Positions 1-7,732 of a stretch of 64,000 bases of DNA are shown in pieces. The position numbers were made by a program, and so were the translations under genes. Positions within the stretch are counted from its first letter, which is position 1. Every line of letters begins with the position of its first letter. Below the pieces are notes generated by a model. That model was not told the origin of the DNA. It saw only the letters and a program-made list of their open reading frames with translations, and ran no database searches. This DNA comes from Streptomyces sp. NBC_01716 (lineage in GTDB: Bacteria; Actinomycetota; Actinomycetes; Streptomycetales; Streptomycetaceae), in the NCBI RefSeq assembly GCF_036248275.1, contig NZ_CP109181.1, positions 310,001 to 374,000 on the forward strand, read 5' to 3'.

Positions 1-66
1 CGAGCGGGTCGTGGCGATCACGAAGACGACCACGAGTACAAGGATCGAGATCAGTTCGGCGGACAT
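1..66 (-). CDS. SLC13/MatC-type permease, N-terminal fragment
   Basis: Only the first 22 codons lie in the window; the gene runs off the left edge. The ATG at 66 follows a GGGAG ribosome site and opens directly into a hydrophobic helix (MSAELISILVLVVVFVIAT). That start resembles the N-terminal membrane segment of dicarboxylate/SLC13 carriers of the MatC type. The gene is divergent from a GntR/FCD regulator, a common pairing in which the regulator controls uptake of an organic acid. Family assignment rests on one helix and on context, so the substrate is unknown. Confidence 0.55.
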   Translation of the reverse strand, partial: MSAELISILVLVVVFVIATTRS

Positions 67-94
67 CGGGGGCTCCCGTCCCTGGGTCCCGTTG

Positions 95-155
95 ATTACT
101 GGCCAATCTGCATTGGCCAAGTGGCTGGACCACTTTGAACATCGGTCCAGCGAGG
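95..155. promoter_or_regulatory. Divergent operator region, permease / GntR gene
   Basis: Two perfect inverted repeats lie between the divergent genes: GGCCAA (101-106) with TTGGCC (113-118), and CTGGACC (125-131) with GGTCCAG (144-150). Within the second lies TGG-N5-CCA. GntR-family proteins bind short palindromes of this size, so these are candidate sites for the adjacent regulator. No footprint is implied. Confidence 0.4.
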
Positions 156-237
156 CGTCAAGGGATTCGACAGGAATTGGCTCAGCCACTTGGCCGCGCG
201 GTGTTAGGCTGCGAAAGACCAGGTATGGGGGGTTCGT

Positions 238-945
238 GTGTCCGACGCACTGCGGCCGATGACCCGGCCGCGACTGTACGAACAGGTCCTCGACAGACTC
301 CGCCGCCATGTGGCGGACGTCGATCTGCGGGCGGGCGACCGGCTGCCGCCCGAGCGTGAACTGGCGGGGCGGCTCGGCGTCAGCCGGGCGTCGGTGAAGC
401 AGGCCATCGTCGTCCTCGAAGTGCAGGGACTCGTCGAGGTACGGCACGGCGACGGCACCTATCTCGTCCGCGACAGCCTCGACGCCGAACCGGTCGAACG
501 GCTCGTGGAACGCAAGCGCCGGCTGCCCGACGTACTGGAAGCGCGCGAGGCCCTGGAGACCAAACTCGCCGAACTGGCCGCCGAGCGGCGCACGGCGGAG
601 GATCTGACCGCGATGCGGGCGGCGCTCGATCACATGGCCGCCGAGATCGAGGCGGGCGATCACGGCGTCGAGGGCGACCGGCTCTTCCACGCGGCGGTGA
701 CGGCGGCGGCGCACAGCGGTCTGCTGGCCGAATTCATGAGGTCCATCGCGGAGCAGATCACCGAGAGCCGCAACGAGTCGCTGCGCCAGCCGGGCCGGCC
801 CCAGCGCTCACTCGCCCAGCACCGGGCGATCCTCGAAGCGATCGAGGCGCAGCGCGGGAAGGCGGCGGCGACGGCGATGCGCCGCCATGTACGGACGGTG
901 GCGAAGGTACGGCTGCTGGACTGGGACCCGGGCGACGACGCCTGA
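238..945 (+). CDS. GntR-family transcriptional regulator with FCD domain
   Basis: A 235-residue regulator. Residues about 10-75 form a winged helix-turn-helix (LPPERELAGRLGVSRASVKQ and the wing VRHGDGTYLV). The C-terminal all-helical FCD ligand domain carries the usual Asp/His pattern (DRLFHAAV and QHRAILEAIE) that binds a metal and an organic acid in this family. I take GTG 238 because a G-rich stretch lies at 227-232; ATG 259 is a possible later start. It probably controls the divergent permease gene. A strong hairpin lies 40 nt downstream. Confidence 0.88.
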   Translation: MSDALRPMTRPRLYEQVLDRLRRHVADVDLRAGDRLPPERELAGRLGVSRASVKQAIVVLEVQGLVEVRHGDGTYLVRDSLDAEPVERLVERKRRLPDVLEAREALETKLAELAAERRTAEDLTAMRAALDHMAAEIEAGDHGVEGDRLFHAAVTAAAHSGLLAEFMRSIAEQITESRNESLRQPGRPQRSLAQHRAILEAIEAQRGKAAATAMRRHVRTVAKVRLLDWDPGDDA

Positions 946-984
946 GGCGCACCGCCGTAGCGCGTGGCCGGGCGGAAATGGGGA

Positions 985-1019
985 GCCCCGGCTGGTTCGG
1001 GGGATGGACCAGCCGGGGC
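985..1019. terminator. Hairpin terminator after GntR gene
   Basis: Perfect 12-bp stem, GCCCCGGCTGGT (985-996) with ACCAGCCGGGGC (1008-1019), and an 11-nt loop. No T-tract follows, as is usual in Streptomyces. Confidence 0.75.
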
Positions 1020-1027
1020 CGCTCTGT

Positions 1028-1064
1028 GTGGTCGCGGAGTCGTCACTTTCCCCTCCGCGACCAC
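1028..1064. terminator. Second tandem hairpin
   Basis: Perfect 11-bp stem, GTGGTCGCGGA (1028-1038) with TCCGCGACCAC (1054-1064), starting 8 nt after the previous hairpin. It may be a backup terminator or part of the leader of the following gene. Confidence 0.55.
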
Positions 1065-1086
1065 GTAAAGATGAACGCTCAACGAC

Positions 1087-1131
1087 GGTGCGGTGTTCCC
1101 CCTCCCCAGGTGGGGGGCTGTGAGCCGCACC
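1087..1131 (+). other. Structured leader element before phosphatase gene
   Basis: The 351-bp gap 946-1296 holds two terminator-like hairpins and this third element. GGTGCGG (1087-1093) pairs with CCGCACC (1125-1131) around an inner C5/G5 hairpin (1098-1102, 1113-1117). I do not recognise a known riboswitch. I see no coding sequence in the rest of the gap. Confidence 0.35.
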
Positions 1132-1296
1132 ACGGATACGCCCCGGCCCGCCGTGGACGGTCATTCCGGCAGCGGGGGCGCGCCCCCGGGCGCACGGAGA
1201 GCCGCGTGATGGGATCGTGGAGCCGGACCGGCGGGAGAAAGAGAGCCCGTCGACCCCGCGTCTCAGAGCCTCGGCACGAACGAACGGATAGCACCC

Positions 1297-1938
1297 ATGG
1301 GCGAGTTGCTCCTCATCAGACACGGCGAGACCGAGTGGTCGCTGTCCGGACAGCACACCAGCTCGACGGATCTGCCGCTGACCGCCCACGGCGAGGCCCA
1401 GGCCCGCGCCCTGGTCCCCGTACTGGCCGACCGGCCGATCGGCCTGACCCTCGTCAGCCCGCTGGCCCGCGCCCGCCGTACCGCCGAACTCGCCGGGCTG
1501 CGGTCCACCCGCATCTGCCCCGACCTGCACGAATGGAACTACGGCGGCTACGAGGGCGTGACCACCGAGGAGATCCGCCGTACCCGCCCCGACTGGAATC
1601 TCTGGACGGACGGGACCATCGCCGGCCCCGGCGGGCACCCGGGCGAGAGCCCCTCGGAGGTCAGCGACCGGGCGGACAGGGTGCTCGCCGAGGTGCGCGC
1701 CGCCGCCGAACGCGCGAGTGACGAGGACGTCGCCCTGGTGGGCCACTCGCACTTCCTCCGGGTGCTCACCGCGCGCTATCTCGGGCTCACGGCGGCCCAG
1801 GGCACGCTGTTCCAGCTGGAGACGGGGACGGTGTCCCGGCTCGGTACCGAACACGGCAATCCGGTCATCACGGCATGGAATCTGGTCCTGCCCGAGAGCC
1901 TGCTGCGCACCGTCCAGGATCTGCCCGCCAGCGCCTGA
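1297..1938 (+). CDS. Histidine phosphatase family protein
   Basis: A 213-residue cytoplasmic enzyme of the phosphoglycerate mutase-like (histidine phosphatase) superfamily. The N-terminal RHGE motif (residues 8-11) supplies the phosphoacceptor histidine, and GHSHF near residue 150 supplies the second catalytic histidine. Length is normal for small bacterial members (SixA/CobC/YhfR types). The family hydrolyses varied phosphomonoesters and the substrate cannot be read from sequence. ATG 1297 gives an intact RHG motif; the upstream ribosome site is weak. It is followed by a clear terminator, so it is probably monocistronic. Confidence 0.88.
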   Translation: MGELLLIRHGETEWSLSGQHTSSTDLPLTAHGEAQARALVPVLADRPIGLTLVSPLARARRTAELAGLRSTRICPDLHEWNYGGYEGVTTEEIRRTRPDWNLWTDGTIAGPGGHPGESPSEVSDRADRVLAEVRAAAERASDEDVALVGHSHFLRVLTARYLGLTAAQGTLFQLETGTVSRLGTEHGNPVITAWNLVLPESLLRTVQDLPASA

Positions 1939-1975
1939 CAGCGGGCCGTACCCAGAACACTCGTTCACACATATG

Positions 1976-2005
1976 GCCCCGCCGGTCGCGAGTAACCGGC
2001 GGGGC
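1976..2005. terminator. Terminator after phosphatase gene
   Basis: Perfect 11-bp stem, GCCCCGCCGGT (1976-1986) with ACCGGCGGGGC (1995-2005), 8-nt loop, flanked by an outer ATATGG/CCATAT pairing. Confidence 0.75.
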
Positions 2006-2038
2006 ATTGCCATATACGCCCTTCACCCCGAATGCACT

Positions 2039-2105
2039 TTCATGAATATGAACCTCATGAAGTTCCACTGAATCCCTTGTTGCTTGACGTGGACACTTCT
2101 AATCT
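2039..2105 (+). promoter_or_regulatory. Candidate promoter and TCATGAA repeats before secreted protein gene
   Basis: TTGTTG (2077-2082), a 17-nt spacer and TAATCT (2100-2105) form a plausible vegetative promoter 47 nt before the start. Upstream, TCATGAA is repeated at 2040-2046 and 2055-2061 with a 15-bp period, which could be an activator or repressor site. Purely sequence-based. Confidence 0.35.
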
Positions 2106-2151
2106 GATGCGACTCCAGCGCCACGCCCCCACCGAAACGGAGAAGTGAGAC

Positions 2152-2751
2152 GTGCCCGGAATGAAGCGCACCGTCACTGTTCTCTCGGCCGCCGCAGCGA
2201 TGCTGCTGACGGCTCCGAACGCGTACGCGGAAGTCGAACCCGGAGGGTGGACCTCGACGTCTCCCTCCTTCACCGTCCAGGAGAGGGGCTGCGGCCAGGT
2301 CGACAACCTGACCTTCACCCTCACCTGCTCCACCGGCAGCGGCGACCAGCGCGCCGAGCGGAGATACGCCACCTACACCGGAGGCACCCGGCAGTTCGAG
2401 GGCTACTTCCGGATCGCGAGCATGGGCGGCACCCGCATCAGCCTCAAGCAGACGTTCAACGAATCGGCCTCCGGGCCGTTCTTCATGCTGGCCGGCGAGC
2501 GCGGCGGACGCCTGTACGCGGTCCACGGCGGCACCACCCTGTCCGACGCGGGCACGGTCGGCGCCACGGTCCGGGTGAACACCGTCCACCAGGTCGGCAG
2601 CCAGCACCGCACGTACATCAACGGCTCGCTGAAGCACAGCTACGCGAGCCCGGGGGGCAGCTTCTACGACAAGTTCGGCGCCTACCGCACGGACAGCGGG
2701 AGCGGGCCGGCCACCGTGGTGTGGAGCGGCGTCAAGTTCTGGCGCAAGTAG
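2152..2751 (+). CDS. Secreted protein with lectin/lyase-like beta-sandwich
   Basis: A 199-residue exported protein. A Sec signal peptide (KRTVTVLSAAAAMLLTAPNA) is followed by a cut site near YAEV. The mature part is rich in beta-strand patterns (GYFRIASMGGTRISLKQTFN, HRTYINGSLKH, FYDKFGAYR), like polysaccharide lyase/concanavalin-type folds seen in Streptomyces exoproteins. Two cysteines (GCG and LTCST) may form a disulphide. GTG 2152 is chosen because GGAGAAG ends 6 nt upstream; ATG 2161 is an alternative. Carbohydrate binding or cleavage is inferred from fold pattern only. Confidence 0.75.
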   Translation: MPGMKRTVTVLSAAAAMLLTAPNAYAEVEPGGWTSTSPSFTVQERGCGQVDNLTFTLTCSTGSGDQRAERRYATYTGGTRQFEGYFRIASMGGTRISLKQTFNESASGPFFMLAGERGGRLYAVHGGTTLSDAGTVGATVRVNTVHQVGSQHRTYINGSLKHSYASPGGSFYDKFGAYRTDSGSGPATVVWSGVKFWRK

Positions 2752-2864
2752 GGCGGTTGAGGCACTTCCCGGTCCGGTGGCCGCTTGTGTTCCGCGCGGT
2801 CACCGGACACCCGTCGACGACTCCCCGCGCACCCAGCCCGGCCCAGCCCGGAAGGACGGACGCC

Positions 2865-3635
2865 GTGCCTCTTCGACTCCGCGCCACGACCGCCGCCGCA
2901 CTCAGCGCCTTCATCGCCCTGACGTCGGCGGGCTGTTCCTCCGCACCGGACGGGACCGAGGAGCCGGAAACCGCCGTGCGGCTGGCGGCCACGCTCGACT
3001 CGCCCATCGACGTCACACTGCGCTGGAAGGACGACGAGCCAGGCATAGCGGGGCGGACAGTGGAGTTCGCCACGGAGAAGACCGGGCCGTACACGGTGCT
3101 GGAGTTCATGCCGCCGGGCCGTACGACGTACCGCCACCCGGATCTGATGCCCCAGACGCCGTTCTACTACCGGCTGCGCCCCTACTTCGGCCCGGCGTCG
3201 GCGCCGGTGGAGGTGTCCCTGCCGCCGGGCGAGCCCTCCGAAGGTGAACTGACCGACAACCAGGAGTGGATGACTCCCCGCACCGTCAAGGGGCCGAAGG
3301 TGCGGACCGCACTGCTGACGGCCCGGGGCGCCGGCTCCGCCGAGGCCAACGCGGCGGCTGCCCCCACGGACTTCAGGCCGACCGTCATGCACGCGACCGG
3401 GATCAAGTTCACCTGGACGGACCGCGCCGCGGACGAGGACGGCCAGCTGCTGGAAGTACGACAGGCCGGCAGCAAGGGCTACCGGCCTGTCGCACTACTG
3501 GATCCGGACATCAATTCGTTCGGACTGATCACCCTGCCCGAGGAGAAGCGGGCGTCGTACCGCGTACGCGCCTTCGTCTACGGCGAGCAGTCCAACGTCG
3601 CTCATCTCACGACAGGTTCGGACCCGACGCCGTAG
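2865..3635 (+). CDS. Lipoprotein with fibronectin type III-like modules
   Basis: A 256-residue predicted lipoprotein. GTG 2865 follows GGAAGGACGG and opens a signal peptide ending in TSAGC, with Cys as the expected lipidation site, then a short Ser/Asp linker. Two beta-rich modules follow: the first around TLRWKDDEPGIAG to FYYRLRPYF, the second around KFTWTDRAADEDG to YRVRAFVYG. This is the WxD...Y(x)R pattern of FnIII folds. It probably acts at the outer membrane surface in binding or adhesion; no catalytic motif is seen. Its last 29 bp overlap the 3' end of the convergent desaturase gene. The FnIII lipoprotein at 22395 has a similar plan. Confidence 0.72.
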   Translation: MPLRLRATTAAALSAFIALTSAGCSSAPDGTEEPETAVRLAATLDSPIDVTLRWKDDEPGIAGRTVEFATEKTGPYTVLEFMPPGRTTYRHPDLMPQTPFYYRLRPYFGPASAPVEVSLPPGEPSEGELTDNQEWMTPRTVKGPKVRTALLTARGAGSAEANAAAAPTDFRPTVMHATGIKFTWTDRAADEDGQLLEVRQAGSKGYRPVALLDPDINSFGLITLPEEKRASYRVRAFVYGEQSNVAHLTTGSDPTP

Positions 3636-4722
3636 CCCCCGCCCTGATCGGGGCGCCCGCGTGGTGCAGGCTGCGCAGGGCCTGGCTGTACGAGGTGATC
3701 AGGCTGGTCTCCAGATAGCTGATGCCCAGCTCCTCGCAGTGCTGCCGGACGATCGGCTGCGCCTCGCGCAGCTGCGGGGACGGCATGTTCGGGAACAGGT
3801 GGTGCTCGATCTGGTAGTTGAGCCCGCCGAGGGCGATGTCGGTGAACCAACCGCCGCGCACATTGCGGGAGGTGAGCACCTGGCGCCGGAGGAAGTCCGG
3901 GCGGTCGTCGCCGGACAGGGTGGGCATTCCCTTGTGGTTGGGCGCGAAGATCGAGCCCAGGTAGAGACCGAAGAGGCACTGGTGGACGGCGAGGAAGGCG
4001 ATCGCCTTGCCGGGCGGCAGCACGACGAACAGCGCTCCGAGGTAGACCGCGAAGTGCGTGAAGAGCAGGACGCCCTCCGAAGTCCGCTGCTTCAGCGAGC
4101 GGTTGGCCAGCGCGCGTACGCCGGCGACATGCAGGTTGAAGCCCTCAAGGGTGAGGAGCGGGAAGAACAGGAAAGCCTGCGAACGCCCGATGAGGCGGGG
4201 AAGCCCCTTGGCATCCTTGGCCTGCCCCTGTGTCCATACGAGGATGTCGGGGACCACGTCCGGGTCCAACTCCTCGTGGTTGGGGTTGGCATGGTGCCTG
4301 GAGTGCTTGTCCTGCCACCAGCCGTAGCCCATGCCGATGGCCAGGTTCCCGGCGATCTTGCCGGCCCGCACGCTGGCCTTGCGCAGCCGGAAGACCTGAC
4401 GGTGGCCCACATCGTGGGCGACGAGCGCGACTTGGCCGAAGACGACGGCGAGGAAGGCGGCGACGGCGAGCGTCCACCAGCTGTCGCCGACGAGCGCGAA
4501 GGCGACCCAGCCGCCGGCGAACAGAGCGGTGACGATGCCCAGGCGCAGGGTGTAGTACCAGGGGCGCCGTCGCATCAGACCGGCGGCCATGATCTTCTTG
4601 GAGAGGCGCGCGAAATCGCTGCCCGTTTCCCTGCACGCCTGATTCGCGGCCTCACCCGCGAAATCGGCGCCTGGTTCCAGTACCGCGGAATCATCCACGG
4701 TACTGGCGGTGTTGACTGACAT
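3607..4722 (-). CDS. Membrane acyl (fatty acid) desaturase
   Basis: A 371-residue integral membrane di-iron desaturase. The three histidine boxes are present: HDVGH, HSRHH and QIEHH, separated by hydrophobic helix pairs (LGIVTALFAGGWVAFALVG; LFVVLPPGKAIAFLAVHQ). Family members introduce double bonds into acyl chains of membrane lipids with electrons from a ferredoxin- or rubredoxin-type donor. ATG 4722 starts MSVNTAST, giving normal length; a longer reading to 4971 has no family similarity. It is paralogous to the desaturase at 32892-33971 (shared FFPL-TLEG, APNHKGM and TSRN-RGG blocks). The 3' end overlaps the lipoprotein gene convergently. Confidence 0.9.
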   Translation of the reverse strand: MSVNTASTVDDSAVLEPGADFAGEAANQACRETGSDFARLSKKIMAAGLMRRRPWYYTLRLGIVTALFAGGWVAFALVGDSWWTLAVAAFLAVVFGQVALVAHDVGHRQVFRLRKASVRAGKIAGNLAIGMGYGWWQDKHSRHHANPNHEELDPDVVPDILVWTQGQAKDAKGLPRLIGRSQAFLFFPLLTLEGFNLHVAGVRALANRSLKQRTSEGVLLFTHFAVYLGALFVVLPPGKAIAFLAVHQCLFGLYLGSIFAPNHKGMPTLSGDDRPDFLRRQVLTSRNVRGGWFTDIALGGLNYQIEHHLFPNMPSPQLREAQPIVRQHCEELGISYLETSLITSYSQALRSLHHAGAPIRAGATASGPNLS

Positions 4723-5161
4723 GCGGCCACGCCTTTCGAATGTGTCACGACCGTGTGCCGGTGTATGACGGCTCGGCAGGCAGGGTGGCTGGTGAGGAAC
4801 ACAAGCCCAGGGGGACGTCGCTGCCGGTCGTGGACGGGTGGGCAACTGCGGCACACAGCCCGATGGCTGTGTGCGGGTCGGAAGTGGACCACTCCGGCGA
4901 CGCGACAACTGGGTATGGCCGCTGCGAATGCCGCTGACATCCTCACCGAGGACCAGTGCTGCTGCCCACACTCATGGGGCAGCGGGCAGTCAGGGGCTGG
5001 GGCCTCCTGCGGGTAAGTGTAACCTGCGCGCGAATTGTGCTTCTTACACCGCATGAACAAGTGCCCGCAAACAGTTTCTGAACAGCGCGGACACGGCCCC
5101 AGGGAGTTCCCCGCGCGACTCGGCGGGGAATAATTTTGCAGAGCCTGCATATTTGCATACC
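4723..5161. other. 439-bp divergent intergenic region
   Basis: No credible gene. It holds a perfect hairpin, GCACACAGCC (4851-4860), loop CGAT, GGCTGTGTGC (4865-4874), about 130 nt upstream of the desaturase start and so probably in its 5' leader. The TetR operator lies at the right end. Confidence 0.5.
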
Positions 5162-5168
5162 ATGCAAA
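5138..5168. promoter_or_regulatory. TetR-type operator over the tetR start codon
   Basis: A perfect inverted repeat TTTGCAT-ACC-ATGCAAA (5152-5168) includes the ATG start codon at 5162. A second, weaker pair of TGCA half-sites (5137-5140 and 5146-5149) lies just upstream. The position predicts autorepression of the tetR-MFS pair. Confidence 0.6.
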
Positions 5169-5923
5169 GTGTGACGACCAAGGGTCCCCGGGCAGGTCTC
5201 CGGGAGCGCAAGAAACAGGCCACGCGCGCGGCGCTGGCCGAGGCAGCCGTACGCCTGGCCGCCGAGCACGGGGCGGAGAACGTCACCGTCGAGGCCATCA
5301 GCAACGCCGCCGGTGTCTCCCCGCGGACGTTCTTCAACTACTTCGACAGCCACGACGACGCGTTCGTCATGGCGGATCCCGACATCGGGAAACGCATCCG
5401 GCGTGCGATCCGGGACGCCCCCGCCGAGCTGTCTCCCCTCGAAGCGGTACGTGAGGCCATGGCCGGCGAGCTGGCCGACCTCGAACGACAGCACGAGTTC
5501 TGGAGCCTGCGCGCCAAGGTCCTGCAGAAGTCCCCGCATCTGCTCGCCCGGGGCCTCGGCCTGCACATGGCCGAGGAGCGCGACATGGCCCGGACGATCG
5601 CCTGCCGGCTCGGCCCCAGCGCCGGTACGGACATCACGGCCGGTACCGACACCTCGGCCGGTACGGAGGCGGGGACCCCTACCGGAGCGGGCGCCGAAGC
5701 CAAGCCCTGCGACGACGCCGACATCGAGCTCTACCCCAGGCTGCTCGCCGCCGTCGCCGGCACGGCCGTACGCGTCGCCATCGAGCACTGGTACGCCCAC
5801 TCCCCGCCGCTGACGTTCCCCGACATCTTCCGGGACGTCTTCACGCACCTGTCCGCCGGGCTGCCCCAGCCGGCCCCACAGACCGACGACCGTCCGTCCG
5901 ACGGCCGTTCCACGGAATCGTAA
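5162..5923 (+). CDS. TetR-family regulator
   Basis: A 253-residue regulator. The N-terminal helix-turn-helix (RKKQATRAALAEAAVRLA, then VEAISNAAGVSPRTFFNYF) is typical of TetR proteins. The C-terminal ligand domain is interrupted near residues 155-180 by a low-complexity Gly/Thr/Ala insertion (GTDITAGTDTSAGTEAGTPT) unlike normal TetR helices, perhaps a flexible loop. ATG 5162 lies inside a perfect palindrome, which suggests autorepression. The MFS exporter gene begins 10 nt after the stop, so the pair is probably one drug-responsive operon. Confidence 0.9.
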   Translation: MQSVTTKGPRAGLRERKKQATRAALAEAAVRLAAEHGAENVTVEAISNAAGVSPRTFFNYFDSHDDAFVMADPDIGKRIRRAIRDAPAELSPLEAVREAMAGELADLERQHEFWSLRAKVLQKSPHLLARGLGLHMAEERDMARTIACRLGPSAGTDITAGTDTSAGTEAGTPTGAGAEAKPCDDADIELYPRLLAAVAGTAVRVAIEHWYAHSPPLTFPDIFRDVFTHLSAGLPQPAPQTDDRPSDGRSTES

Positions 5924-5933
5924 GAAGGCCACC

Positions 5934-7535
5934 TTGACCGCAATCGAGGCGCCCGACCAGGCGCCCACCTCCATGACCAACCGACAGATCCTCCAGGCCA
6001 TGTCGGGACTTATGGCCGGCATGTTCGTCGCCATCCTGGCGGGCACCGTGGTGGCCAACGCGCTGCCACGCATCATCGCCGACCTGGGCGCCAGCCAGTC
6101 CGCGTACACCTGGGTCGTCACGTCCGAACTGCTCGCGATGACCGCGACGGTGCCTCTGTGGGGCAAGCTCTCCGACCTCTACAACAAGAAGCTGCTCCTC
6201 CAGCTCTCGCTCGGCATGTTCGTCGTCGGCTCGCTGCTGGCCGGCTTCTCGCAGGGCGTCGAACTGCTCATCTTCAGCCGGGTGATGCAGGGCATCGGCG
6301 CCGGCGGTCTGACCGCGCTCGCACAGGTCGTGATGGCGGCCGTGATCCCGCCGCGCCGGCTGGGCAAGTACGCCGGCATGTTCGGCGCGGTGTTCGCCGT
6401 CGGCACCGTCGCGGGACCGCTGGTCGGTGGTGTCATGGTCGACACCTCGTGGCTCGGCTGGCGCTGGTGCTTCTTCATCGGTGTGCCGTTCGCGCTGCTG
6501 GCGATCGCGCTGCTCCAGCGCACGCTGCACCTGCCCACCGCCCGCAGGGACGTGAAGATCGACTACCTGGGCGCGTTCCTGATCGTCGCCGGTGTCTCGG
6601 CGATCCTCATCTGGACCTCCCTGGCGGGCAACCAGTTCGACTGGGCGTCCTGGCAGACGGCCGCGCTGACCGGCGGTGGTGTGCTGCTGCTCGTCGCCGC
6701 GGTCTATGTGGAGGCGCGGGTGCCCGAACCGGTCATCCCGCTCACCATCTTCCGCAACCGCACCGTCACGCTGACCACGATCGCGAGCCTGCTCGTCGGT
6801 GTCGCGATGTTCGGCGGCACCGTCTTCCTGTCCCAGTACTTCCAGATCGCCCTCGGCAAGTCGCCCACCGTGGCGGGGCTGATGGGTCTGCCGATGATCC
6901 TGGGTCTGCTCGTGTCGTCCACCGTCGCGGGCCAGATCATCAGCGCCACCGGCAAGTGGAAGGTGTATCTGATCGCGGGCGGCATCACCATGACCGCCGG
7001 TCTGGCCATGCTGTCGACCATCGACGCCAACACCGGCTTCGGGCTGCTCAGCCTTTACATGGCCGTGCTCGGAATCGGCGTCGGTCTGCTGATGCAGAAT
7101 CTGGTCCTCGCGGCCCAGAACGACGTCCCCGCCGCGGAGTTGGGCGCCGCCACCTCCGTACTGTCGTTCTTCCGCAGCATGGGCGGCACGATCGGCACCA
7201 GCGTCCTGGGGGCGATTCTCGCCAACCGGGTGGCATCCGAACTGGCCAAGAGCCTGGGCACGGAGGGGACGGCGTCCGGCGGATCGAGCGATTCCGTGCC
7301 GGACGTGACAAAGCTCCCGGCGCCGATGCGGGAGATCGTCGAGCACGCGTACGGTCTGGCGACGGCGGACCTGTTCCTGGTGGCCGCCCCGTTCGCGCTG
7401 CTCTCGCTGGTGGTCGTGCTGTTCATCAAGGAGAAGCCGCTGAAGACGACCAGCGGAATGGAACGGCTCGCCGAGGAGGCCAAGCAGGCGGTGGCGGACG
7501 GCGACAAGCCGTCGTCGCCGGCGCCCGTGAGCTGA
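5934..7535 (+). CDS. MFS drug exporter, EmrB/QacA (DHA2) type
   Basis: A 533-residue major facilitator with about 14 membrane helices. Motif A is visible as GKLSDLYNKK, and motif C as the AGPLVGGVMVD segment. It should export amphipathic drugs or metabolites by proton antiport in the cytoplasmic membrane. The start is TTG 5934, with GAAGG 6 nt upstream. It is co-transcribed with the tetR gene 10 nt upstream. The C-terminal tail (KEKPLKTTSGMERL onward) is cytoplasmic. Two hairpins follow the stop, so the P450 downstream may be separately transcribed. Confidence 0.92.
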   Translation: MTAIEAPDQAPTSMTNRQILQAMSGLMAGMFVAILAGTVVANALPRIIADLGASQSAYTWVVTSELLAMTATVPLWGKLSDLYNKKLLLQLSLGMFVVGSLLAGFSQGVELLIFSRVMQGIGAGGLTALAQVVMAAVIPPRRLGKYAGMFGAVFAVGTVAGPLVGGVMVDTSWLGWRWCFFIGVPFALLAIALLQRTLHLPTARRDVKIDYLGAFLIVAGVSAILIWTSLAGNQFDWASWQTAALTGGGVLLLVAAVYVEARVPEPVIPLTIFRNRTVTLTTIASLLVGVAMFGGTVFLSQYFQIALGKSPTVAGLMGLPMILGLLVSSTVAGQIISATGKWKVYLIAGGITMTAGLAMLSTIDANTGFGLLSLYMAVLGIGVGLLMQNLVLAAQNDVPAAELGAATSVLSFFRSMGGTIGTSVLGAILANRVASELAKSLGTEGTASGGSSDSVPDVTKLPAPMREIVEHAYGLATADLFLVAAPFALLSLVVVLFIKEKPLKTTSGMERLAEEAKQAVADGDKPSSPAPVS

Positions 7536-7552
7536 GTCCGGCGGGACCGTCC

Positions 7553-7606
7553 GAGGGCGGTCGTTCTTCTCGTCGCCGTCCGGTGGCGAGGAGAACGACC
7601 GCCCTC
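7553..7606. terminator. Terminator after MFS gene
   Basis: Long hairpin: a perfect 15-bp outer stem (7553-7567 with 7592-7606) continuing with mismatches toward a GTCC-type loop. Confidence 0.75.
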
Positions 7607-7616
7607 ACCCGCGTTC

Positions 7617-7644
7617 CGGCCCGTGATCACGCGATCACGGGCCG
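7617..7644. terminator. Second hairpin before P450 gene
   Basis: Perfect 12-bp stem, CGGCCCGTGATC (7617-7628) with GATCACGGGCCG (7633-7644), loop ACGC. It is a tandem backup terminator or an attenuator in the P450 leader. Confidence 0.55.
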
Positions 7645-7732
7645 AATGTGGTCTGGCGCCCGCCGCGCGTGGCGGCTTGGCTGGCAACCGTACGGACATC
7701 AGTACGCCTTCCCCCAGCGCCTAGGACTTCAG

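Noticed and set aside
6158..7732. Open frame extending the P450 upstream by over 500 codons
   Set aside because: That part overlaps the MFS gene out of frame and has no family similarity. The P450 starts normally at 7733.
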